NCBI GenBank assembly: GCA_025093985.1
Contig: JACAAK010000002.1
Coordinates: forward strand, 2,294,001 to 2,358,000
Length of the DNA stretch: 64,000 nucleotides
Reading direction: 5' to 3'
Origin: Calvatia gigantea
Lineage: Eukaryota > Basidiomycota > Agaricomycetes > Agaricales > Lycoperdaceae
Under the pieces are notes generated by a model. The model worked only from the letters and a program-made list of their open reading frames with translations, searched no databases and was not told the DNA's origin. This document shows, piece after piece, positions 55,825 through 64,000 of the stretch. Every line of letters begins with the position of its first letter. Position 1 is the first letter of the stretch. Both the position numbers and the translations under genes were made by a program.

Positions 55825-55858
55825 AGGAGAGGGGGAGGTTGCACAAGAGGGAGCACGG

Positions 55859-57165
55859 TAAAGAGGCAGAAATAAAATACTAAATGTGATATGGATGTTC
55901 GGCTTAGATTAAGCTGACAGAATAGATTTTTAAAGATTTCTGCACAAGGCAAGTTTGTGGGGAGGCAATCTGACAATATGAGGGACAATTCCACAAAATA
56001 ACATGAAACAACGACGCATAGAGAACACCAGAATAACTAGCTACCTTTGTTAAGAAGAGTAAAGCCAAGTTACACTTGTAAAAAGCACAACTTGCGTCCC
56101 TTATCTAAGAAGTTAACAAGACACAGAACCTCAGGTACTCCCTAAGATTCACCCTTATCAAGTCAACGACTAGAAGCACACTGTCCTACACTTGTGATAC
56201 TCCAAGTACCAGGGTGTAGCAATACAATACGCTCTTAATCTAAGCTCACTTCACGAGTAAGCCCGAGGTCTTCTTCTTAGATCAAAAGGTCTCAATCCTA
56301 GCTCAAGTCACTTAGTCTAGTTAATCTCGAAAGAACTTATTACTTTGCTTCGCTCAGGCACAATAGATCGCTTTTCACTGCGCTCTGAAGGCTGGGCAAT
56401 GGCTAGTAGGTTCCTTGCTACGTCCGACACCTCAGAGGGGGTTTATATATTATTTGGGTGCTCGTTATGACAAGACAATGATTACACAACTAGGAACATA
56501 TTATCAAGCAAGGTACAAACCGGTAGATTAGATCGTGCACCAAGAGAGCCACAACCTGTTAGATTAGTGAAACATTGGAAATACAGAAGGATTCCGGGTA
56601 TCCATTTGTTCCAGGCTGTGTTTTAGCCCATTCTCTGGGTCTGCATTCTTCTCTAAATATGTAGAACATCTAAGATTTTGGACGTCGTGTGAACTGTTCT
56701 CCTACATGTCTCTGTGGATTGTATGTGAATGCATCCATACGCATCATTAGTGCTGAGTGATGTTCGTTAATCTAACAATGGTGGCATTTCCTTGTGAGCA
56801 TGCCGATCATCCTTTTAGATTAAGTACGTTGGACTTATTTCCTGAGTCTAGGCTCATTGGAGGGGTCCTGTAGCTCTGTATAGATGCATTGGAATGGTTT
56901 TACCACCTGGTCCGGCCAGAATCACGACTGGTCATATGGTACACTGTTAGAATTGCTTTTTGTTAAGCACAGTGGTCATCCCGTAGCCGCCGCTATCTGT
57001 CATCAATGGTCATAGTGTTCTACAGTGATTGAGTACTCTTTTATTATACTGTTGGGCTCTTAGATTAGGTTGTACTACTACAGGAAGGTTTGATGCAATC
57101 ATTAGATTAGGCTTGTATGCCTTAGATTAGCGATTTTCATGCATGAAAACGGCTTTGCTGTTACA
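55859..57165 (-). repeat. 1307-bp LTR, arm 1 of an inverted pair (no target duplication)
   Basis: On the minus strand it starts TGTAACAGC and ends GCCTCTTTA. It is the inverted near-copy of 57705-59011 and matches 61209-62515, all 1307 bp long. Flanks ACGG (left) and GTGG (right) do not match. It carries a minus-strand TATATAAA at 56442-56449 and many TTAGATTA words. Confidence 0.85.
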
Positions 57166-57480
57166 GTGGGACCAAGGTCAGGCAGTTCCACTTGAGGAGG
57201 TTGCTGATGGTGGCCACGCCGTGATCGGGACAGTGGTGTATCATTGGTGCATGCCCTCCCCAGAGGAGGCCTGGGTCGAGGTGCGGGTTTGGTAGCAGGG
57301 CTGTGGCTGCTGGGAGCCCACACCCGGAATACAAGCGATCGGGTTGGGGGACGATTGTGGCAGAACCGGATCATCAGCCCACAGGTTGTTTGATGAGCTG
57401 GGTGGCCTGTGGCTCATACCAGTGAGTAGATCAGCAACTAGGGACATGCTCTAGCCAAGCATTGGGGTTGTGGTGTATTC
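57166..57480. other. Unassigned sequence between arm 1 and the copia fragment
   Basis: GC-rich sequence that I cannot assign. Both strands have short open stretches, and a minus-strand one is Ser/Pro-rich, but nothing is recognised. It may be copia internal sequence upstream of the RNase H fragment. Confidence 0.3.
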
Positions 57481-57704
57481 AATAAGACTAGACTACAGTA
57501 ACCACCCCGTTGATGGTGGTGGTTGCTGGAAAAGGAAGGTCACTGGAGATCATGTGGATGAGGAACATCTTAACTGAGTTTGACTATCCCCCTTCCCTTC
57601 CTTCTACTCTCTTTGTTGACAACAAGTCTGGGATCAGTGTGGCAAAGAACCTAGAACACCATGGACACATGAAGTACTTGGACTTGCAGTACTACTGGCT
57701 CCGG

Positions 57705-59011
57705 TGTAACGGCAAAGCCGTTTTCACGCATGAAAATCGCTAATCTAAGGCATACAAGCCTAATCTAACGATTGCATCGAACCTTCCTGTAGTAGTACAA
57801 CCTAATCTAAGAGCCCAACAGTATAATAAAAGAGTACTCAATCACTGTAGAACACTATGACCATTGATGACAGATAGCGGCGGCTACGGGATGACCACTG
57901 TGCTTAACAAAAAGCAATTCTAACAGTGTACCATATGACCAGTCGTGATTCTGGCTGGACCAGGTGGTAAAACCATTCCAATGCGTCTATACAGAGCTAC
58001 GGGACCCCTCCAATGAGTCTAGACTCGAGAAATAAGTCCGACGTGCTTAATCTAAAAGGCTGATCGGCGTGTTCACAAGGAAATGCCACCATTGTTAGAT
58101 TAACAAACATCACTCAGCACTAATGACACATATGGACGCGTTCACGTACAATCCACGGGGACACGTAGGAGAACAGTTCACGCGACGTCCGAAATCTTAG
58201 ATGTTCTACATATTTAGAGAAGAATGCAGACCCAGAGAACGGGCTAAAACACAGCCCGGAACAAACGGATACCCAGAATCCTTCTGTATTTCCAATGTTT
58301 CACTAATCTAACAGGTTGTGGCTCTCTTGGCGCGCGATCTAATCTACCGGTTTGTACCTTGCTTGATAATATGTTCCTAGTTGTGTAATCATTGTCTTGT
58401 CATAACGAGCACCCAAATAATATATAAACCCCCTCTGAGGTGTCGGACGTGGCAAGGAACCTACTAGCCATTGCCCAGCCTTCAGAGCGCAGTGAAAAGC
58501 GATCTATTGTGCCTGAGCGAAGCAAAGTAATAAGTTCTTTCGAGATTAACTAGACTAAGTGACTTGAGCTAGGATTGAGACCTTTTGATCTAAGAAGAAG
58601 ACCTCGGGCTTACTCGTGAAGTGAGCTTAGATTAAGAGCGTATTGCATCGCTACACCCTGGTACTTGGCGTATCACAAGTGTAGGACAGTGCGCTTCTGG
58701 TTGTTAACTTGATAAGGGTGAAGCTTAGGGAGTACCTGAGGTTCTGTGTCTTGTTAACTTCTTGGATAAAGGACATGAGTCGCACTTTTTACAGTGTAAC
58801 TTGGCTTTACTCTTCTTAGCGAAGGTAGTTAGCTATTCTAGTGTTCTCCACGTGTCATTGATTCGCGTTATTTTGTGGAATTGTCCCTCATATTGTCAGA
58901 TTGCCTCCCCATGAACTTGCCTTGTGCAGAAATCTTTAAAAATCTATTCCGTCAGCTTAATCTAAGCCGAACATCCATATCACATTTAGTATTTCTATTT
59001 CTGCCTCTTTA
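57705..59011 (+). repeat. 1307-bp LTR, arm 2, inserted in copia RNase H
   Basis: TGTAACGGCAAAG to CTGCCTCTTTA with a 4-bp target duplication CCGG (57701-57704, 59012-59015). Exact TAATCTAA/TTAGATTA words at 57741, 57761, 57803, 58048, 58095, 58304, 58627 and 58958. The TATA box shows it is oriented plus. I call it a solo LTR because of the TG start, promoter-like centre, target duplication and lack of coding sequence; the TA end is unusual. Confidence 0.85.
58421..58428 (+). promoter_or_regulatory. TATA box in the 1307-bp LTR
   Basis: TATATAAA about 716 bp from the LTR start, in a block that is very well conserved in all three copies. It is the likely core promoter. Confidence 0.55.
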
Positions 59012-59143
59012 CCGGGATGCAGTGGCTGAAGACATTATTGATCCTGTATACATTCCCACTGATGAGCAACTCACTGACATCCTCATCAAGGTTGTCCAAC
59101 CTGAAATGATCTCATTTGCTGTTCCTATGCTCAGTCTCACTCA

Positions 59144-60100
59144 TTTTTTTTTTTTTTTTAAATCATGGCTTGTGCCAATTTATAACACAGTGCCTGATTG
59201 CAGTCCACATGTAGCAGAGTACAAACCCCCTAACTACAAAGTTTGATAAGTTAAGAGTAATCTACTGTTCAGAAACAACCCAACCCAACCCAAGCATTAA
59301 CCCAGACCAGACCAGACCATCCCCTACTTGCTAAATCCCCCAGTTTCCCAAAATGCCCATCACACTGTAAAAGACCCAGTTGCCCAGGTCTTGTGGTGTA
59401 CACCCAGTGACACACTGCAGCTGGGTGGAGTATGGCAGCAGTGTTCTGATCATCCCACAAGCGGTGGGCCCAGCAGCAACAGCGGCCGAGCACCTGAGAG
59501 AGGACAAGTGTAGTAAGGGGAGCTGGCACAGAAGGCCCATGCTTGGAGCCCCCCAACCCCCAACTTCCCAGCCTGGAGGGTATCCACCCAAAGCAGACTT
59601 GTAGCAACCTAGAAGCAAGAGTAGAAACCCAACACATCACCAGAGTTTCACACTAGGAAAGCAGTAAGTGGGATGAGCCCACCACACCACCCAGGAACCC
59701 CACCCCTGTTATTTTAATCCTTCTGCCTCCAGATCACCACAAGTAAGCCCCAGGAAAGGAGAACTACCAGGATGGACCTGGAAGAACCCCCCAGGGACCC
59801 AACCTCTGTTTCCTTATGACTTTCCAGCCCAGTAGGCCAGAAGAGGGGAGACCCAGCACAAGCCCCCTACATGCACCAGCTCACCCGATGCCCACATTAT
59901 CCAGTCTGAAAGCAAATGCCCTAGGATTCACTTCCAGGAAGTCAATTAGCTCACAAATGGTCTGAGGAGGTCTGTCCAGGTCCCTCTTGTGGAGAGGACA
60001 CCAGACAAAGATGTGATAATGCCCCTCGAGAGCAGTGCCACACTGACAGCTAATGCTTTCATTTGAAAAGAACTGCACCCTGTACAATCCTATTGGGGCA
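59144..60100 (-). mobile_element. LINE 3' end fragment (L7) with ORF2 C-terminus
   Basis: T-run 59144-59159, the shared 3' UTR, and the last part of ORF2 at 59881-60087 (CQCGTALEGHYHIFVWC, then DRPPQTICELIDFL). It is diverged from L1 and F in the 3' UTR. It is broken at 60100 by the next tail. It was inserted into the copia RNase H fragment. Confidence 0.85.
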
Positions 60101-60628
60101 TTTTTTTTTTTTTTTTTAAATCAAGGCTTGCGCCAATTTATAACACAGTGCCTGATCGCAGTCCACATGTAGCAGAGTACAAATCCCCTAACTACAAAGT
60201 CCAATGAGTTAAGAGTAATCTACTGTTCAGAGGCAATTCAACCCAACCCAAGTGTTAACCCAGACCAGACCAGACCCCCCCCTACTTGCTAAATTCCCTA
60301 GTCACCCAAAATGCCCATCACACTAAGGAAGACCCAGTTGCCCAGGTCTTGTAATGTACACCTAGTGACGCATCACTGTGGAGTGGTGGTGCCCTGATCA
60401 TCCCTCAAGAGGTGGACCCAGCGGCAATGGTGGCCGAGTGCCCTTGGGGGGACAGGTATAGTTAGGAGAGCCAGCACAAGGGGCCCCTGCTTGGAGCCGC
60501 CTTACCCCCAACTTCCCAGACAAAAGGGTATCAGCCCAGTCCTAATCCAGAACAACCCAGCAGGCAGGATAACAACTCAAAGCATTGCCTAGATGGTGCC
60601 CAAGAAAGCAGCTAAGCAGGATGAACCC
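60101..60628 (-). mobile_element. LINE 3' UTR fragment (L8) inserted in L7
   Basis: T-run 60101-60117 followed by the shared 3' UTR block, ending at about 60628 where a plus-strand LINE begins. No coding sequence is present. Confidence 0.8.
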
Positions 60629-63115
60629 TGTAAGGAGGTGGTCGATGATGTTCTGGAGTCATGGCACCAGCTGTACTCTACCTTTTCATACAAGGGGTGT
60701 AGCAACATGGATCTTGCCTCTGGGGCAGATCCGTCTATTCCAGGGAAGCTGACCTACCTTTCTGGTGAGCCCTGGCTCCCCCATGTTAGTGGCTCTAACT
60801 CACTCTATGTGAGGGCTGTGTGTGCTATCACAGGTCATGCTCTGATTGGGTCGTACCACATGCGATTCTTTCTTAATGAAAGCATTGGCTGTTTATGTGG
60901 CGCCACTCTTGAGAGGCACTATCACATATTTGTCAGGTGCCCTAACCACAAGAGGGAGCTTGACAAACCTCCTCAGACCATTCGTGAGCTGATTGACTTC
61001 CTAAATGTGAATCTGGGGGCATTTGCGTTCAGACCAGATGATGCTGGAATCAGCTGAGCTGGTGTGCGTGGGGGGCTCCTGCAGGGTCACTGGTCTTCTG
61101 GCCTACTGGGTGGAGAAGTCATAAGACAATAGGGGTGGGGTCCCTGGGGGGTGCTTCTGGCCTTAGCTGGTGGTGCTCCTTTCCTGGGCCTGGTTGGGGG
61201 CTTCACAGTAAAGAGGCAGAAATAGAAATACTAAATGTGATATGGATGTTCAGCTTAGATTAAGCTGACAGAATAGATTTTTAAAGATTTCTGCACAAGG
61301 CAAGTTTGTGGGGAGGCAATCTGACAATATGAGGGACAATTCCACAAAATAACATGAAACAACGACACATAGAGAACACTAGAATAGCTAACTACCTTTG
61401 CTAAGAAGAGCAAAGCCAAGTTACACTGTAAAAAGCACAACTTGCGTCCCTTATCTAAGAAGTTAACAAGACACAGAACCTCAGGTACTCCCTAAGATTC
61501 ACCCTTATCAAGTCAACAACCAGAAGCACACTGTCCTACACTTGTGATACTCCAAGTACCAGGGTGTAGCAATACAATACGCTCTTAATCTAAGCTCACT
61601 TTGCAAGTAAGCTGAGGTCTTCTTCTTAGATTACAAAGGTCTCAACCTTAGCTCAAGTCACTTAATCCAGTTAATCTCGAAAGAACTTATTACTTTGCTT
61701 CACTCAGGCACAATAGATTGCTTTTCACTGTGCTCTGAAGGCTGGGCAATGGCTAGTAGGTTCCTTGCCATGTCCGACACCTCAGAGGGGGTTTATATAT
61801 TATTTGGGTGCTCGTTATGACAAGACAATGATTACACAACTAGGAACATATTATCAAGCAAGGTACAAACCGGTAGATTAGATCATGTGCCAAGAGAGCC
61901 GCAACCTGTTAGATTAGTGAAACATTGGAAATACAGAAGGATTCCAGGTATCTGTTTGTTCCAGGCTGTGTTTTAGCCCATTCTCTGGGTCTGCATTCTT
62001 CTCTAAATATGTAGAACATCTAAGATTTTGGATGTCGCGTGAACTGTTCTCCTATGTGTCCCCATGGATTGTACATGAATGTGTCCATACATGTCATTAG
62101 TGCTGAGTGATGTTCGTTAATCTAACAATGGTGGCATTTCCTTGTGAACACGCCAATCATCCTTTTAGATTAAGTGCATCGGACTTATTTCCCGAGTCTA
62201 GGCTCATTGGAGGGGTCCTATAGCTCTGTATAGACGCATTGGAATGGTTTTACTGCCTGGTCCGGCCAGAATCATGACTGGTCATATGGTACACTGTTAG
62301 AATTGCTTTTTGTTAAGCACAGTGGTCATCCCGTAGCCGCCGCTATCTGTCATCAATGGTCATAGTGTTCTACAGTGATTGAGTACTCTTTTATTATACT
62401 GTTGGGCTCTTAGATTAGGTTGTACTACTACAGGAAGGTTTGATGCAATCATTAGATTAGGCTTGTATGCCTTAGATTAGTGATTTTCATGTGTGAAAAC
62501 AGCTTTGCCATTACAACGGGGGGCGAAGGCATAAAGTAACAGGGGTGGGGTCCCTAGGTGGTGGTGTGGGTTTGTCCTGCTCAGCTGCTTTCTTGGGCGT
62601 CATCTAGGCAACACTTTGAGTTGCTACCCTACCGGCTAGGTTGTTCTGGATTGGGGCTGGGCTGATACCCTTTCATCTGGGAAGTTGAGGGTAAAGCAGC
62701 TCCAAGTGGGGGGTCCTTGCACTGGCTCTCCTGACTACACCTGTCCCCTCTTGGGTGCTCGGCTGCCATCGCCGCTGGGCCTGCCGCTTGTGGGATGATT
62801 AGGACACCACCACTGAGCTCCGCTCAGCTGTGGTGTGTCACTGGGTATACACCACAAGACCTGGGCAACTAGGTCTTCTTCAGTGTGATGGGCATTTTGG
62901 GAAACTGGGGGATTTAGCAAGTAAGGGGTGGCCTGGTCTAGTCTGGGTTTATGCTTGGGTTGGGTTAGGTTAGGTTGCTTTTTTTTGAACAGTAGATTAC
63001 TCTTAACTCATTGGACTTTGTAGTTAGGGGATTTGTACTCTGCTACATGTGGACTGCGATTGGGCACTGCATTATAAATTGGTGCAAGCCTTGATTTAAA
63101 AAAAAAAAAAAAAAA
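60629..63115 (+). mobile_element. LINE 3' end fragment (L9) with ORF2 C-terminus, split by a 1307-bp LTR
   Basis: 60629-61057 encodes the ORF2 C-terminus without stops (DPSIPGKLTYLSG, CLCGATLERHYHIFVRC, TGA at 61055). The 3' UTR continues to 61204, is split by the LTR at 61209-62515, resumes at 62516, and ends in the A-run at 63098-63115. It is one of the few plus-strand tails here. Confidence 0.88.
61209..62515 (-). repeat. 1307-bp LTR, third copy, in the LINE L9 3' UTR
   Basis: TAAAGAGGCAG to CATTACA on the plus strand, with target duplication ACAG (61205-61208) and ACGG (62516-62519). The uninterrupted LINE has ACGG, so the mismatch is a CpG decay. It has exactly the same length as the other two copies. 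Minus-strand TATATAAA at 61792-61799. Confidence 0.92.
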
Positions 63116-63158
63116 CTCCCCTCTCCATGGACTGCTTAGATCAGGGGGGTATGTTAGA
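63116..63158 (+). mobile_element. Remnant of a retrotransposon 3' end
   Basis: A purine tract (AGGGGGG at 63143-63149) followed by TA and TGTTAGA, the start of the 308-bp LTR. LINE L10 begins immediately after these seven bases. It looks like the 3' end of an element of the 308-bp LTR family, cut by a LINE insertion. Confidence 0.4.
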
Positions 63159-64000
63159 TTTTTTTTTTTTTTAAATCAAGACTTGCGCCAATTTATAACG
63201 TGGTGCCTGATTGCAGTCCATGTGTAGCAGAGTACAAATCCCCTAACTACAAAGTCCAATGAGTTAAGAGTAATCTACTGTTCAGAGGCAACCCAACCCA
63301 ACCCAAGTGTTAACCCAGACCAGACCAGACCCCCCCCTACTTGCTAAATTTCCTGGTCACCCAAAATGCCCATCACACTGAAGAAGACCCAGTTGCCCAG
63401 GTCTTGTGGTGTACACCCAGTGACGCATCACTGCAGAGCAGCAGTGCCCTGATCATTCCTCAAGAGGTGGACCCAGTGGCAACAGTGGCTGAGTGCCCTT
63501 GGGGGGACAGGTGTAGTCAGGAGAGCCAGTGCAAGGGGCCCCTGCTTGGAGCCACCTTACTCCCAACTTCCTGGATGAAAGGGTATCGGCCCAGTTCTGA
63601 TCCAGAACAACCCAGCAGGCAGGATAACAACTCAAAGCATTGCCTAGACAGCGCCCAAGAAAGCAGCTAAGCAGGATGAACCTGCACCACCACCTGGGGA
63701 CCCCACCCCTGTTATTTTATGCCTTCACCCCCTAAGAAGCCCCAAACCAGGCCCAGGAAAGGAACACCACCAGCCAAGGCTGGAAGCACCCCCTAGGGAC
63801 CCAACCCCTGTTACCTTACGGTTTCTCCACCCAGTAGGCCAGGAGACCAGTGGCCCTGCAGGGACCCCCCATGTGTGCCAGCTCAACCAATCCCAGGATC
63901 ATCTGGTCTGAACGCAAATGCCCCAGGATTTGCATTCAGGAAATCGATCAGCTCATGGATGGTCTGAGGAAGTCTGTCAAGTTCCCTTTTGTAATTGGGA
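63159..64000 (-). mobile_element. LINE 3' end fragment (L10), reaching the window edge
   Basis: T-run 63159-63172, the shared 3' UTR, and from about 63885 the end of ORF2 (TGA near 63885, then the ELIDFLNAN equivalent in reverse). It continues beyond the window. Confidence 0.85.

Larger units (their letters stand above)
48725..55858 (-). mobile_element. LINE copy F, nearly full length, with a solo LTR in ORF2
   Basis: A minus-strand LINE with tail, 3' UTR, ORF2, ORF1 and the start of the 5' UTR, about 6.5 kb without the inserted LTR. The 5' end is cut by the 1307-bp LTR at 55859. The RNase H domain after the RT and the three-knuckle ORF1 fit the fungal Tad1-like or related I-group LINEs (family knowledge; the clade is not proven here). 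Confidence 0.92.
57481..59143 (+). pseudogene. Ty1/Copia RNase H fragment split by a 1307-bp LTR
   Basis: 57481-57704 encodes the end of a copia polyprotein: MWMRNILTEFDYPP, LFVDNKSGISVAKN, EHHGHMKYLDLQYYWLR. After the LTR the frame resumes at 59012-59143 with DAVAEDIIDPVYIPTDEQL, the normal continuation. The CCGG duplication marks the insertion. It breaks off at 59143 where LINE tail L7 is inserted. Confidence 0.88.

Noticed and set aside
49019..55861. Many plus-strand open frames across LINE F
   Set aside because: They are mirror frames of ORF1 and ORF2, whose domains are on the minus strand; none has a recognisable motif.
57102..57447. Minus-strand Ser/Pro-rich ORFs between the inverted LTR arms
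   Set aside because: One overlaps the LTR end, both are short, and no domain is visible; not enough to call a gene.
55859..59011. A foldback element with 1307-bp inverted repeats
   Set aside because: The interior continues into the copia gene across arm 2, which has its own CCGG duplication; a third single copy exists at 61209.
1..64000. CRISPR arrays, tRNA or rRNA genes, bacterial operons
   Set aside because: No regular spacer-repeat pattern, no cloverleaf or rRNA-like block, and all coding sequence is of eukaryotic retroelement type.
1..64000. Classical RIP with CpA-to-TpA bias as the main mutation process
   Set aside because: The differences between copies that I could read fall mostly on CpG in both strands; only a minority of changes (for example CAG to TAG at 35180) fit CpA.

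Overview
The window is a pile-up of transposable elements from a filamentous fungus, most likely an agaricomycete basidiomycete. I find no convincing host gene, tRNA or rRNA. Evidence for a fungus: chromodomain Ty3/Gypsy elements, a LINE whose ORF2 carries an apurinic endonuclease, reverse transcriptase, RNase H and a C-terminal Cys/His motif, short introns of about 50 bp (GTAAGT donor, AG acceptor), and widespread CGA-to-TGA nonsense changes. The species cannot be named from sequence alone.

Layout, left to right. (1) 1-3576: 3' half of Gypsy family 1 (copy A, +) with its 3' LTR and an antisense, intron-containing zinc-cluster gene. (2) 3577-12913: a decayed Gypsy element G (-) with an antisense multi-exon gene at its 3' end. 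(3) 12914-16836: Gypsy family 2 copy D (-), inserted in the gag of G. (4) 16837-29641: a LINE (-), L1, inserted in the pol of D. (5) 18698-27846: a complete Gypsy element E (-), inserted in ORF2 of L1, with two 628-bp LTRs, gag, pol and an intact third ORF. G, D, L1 and E form a four-level nest. (6) 29642-32337: LINE and LTR fragments. (7) 32338-39400: Gypsy family 1 copy B (+), with one 308-bp LTR inside its gag and another, inverted, at its broken left edge. (8) 39401-46043: Gypsy family 2 copy C (+), whose 5' LTR was hit by B. (9) 46044-48724: a scrambled LINE, L5 (+). (10) 48725-55858: the longest LINE copy, F (-), with both ORFs and a family-1 solo LTR in ORF2. (11) 55859-59143: a copia RNase H fragment with two inverted copies of a 1307-bp LTR. 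(12) 59144-64000: stacked LINE 3' ends, one holding a third copy of the 1307-bp LTR.

How the parts work together: Gag, protease, RT/RNase H and integrase support copying and insertion of the Gypsy elements, and chromodomains probably steer them to heterochromatin. Two features stand out. First, each of the four Gypsy lineages that can be judged carries an extra gene between integrase and the 3' LTR. Two are antisense genes with paired Cys triads, one is a sense ORF with three tandem zinc knuckles, and one is a sense ORF with no recognised domain. Second, an 8-bp word, TTAGATTA, is strongly over-represented in element G and in the 1307-bp LTRs. With the evidence of heavy CpG methylation and decay, this suggests (inference only) element-encoded regulatory or anti-silencing factors with dispersed recognition sites. 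Nearly all pol genes here are broken; ORF3 of element E is the main exception.
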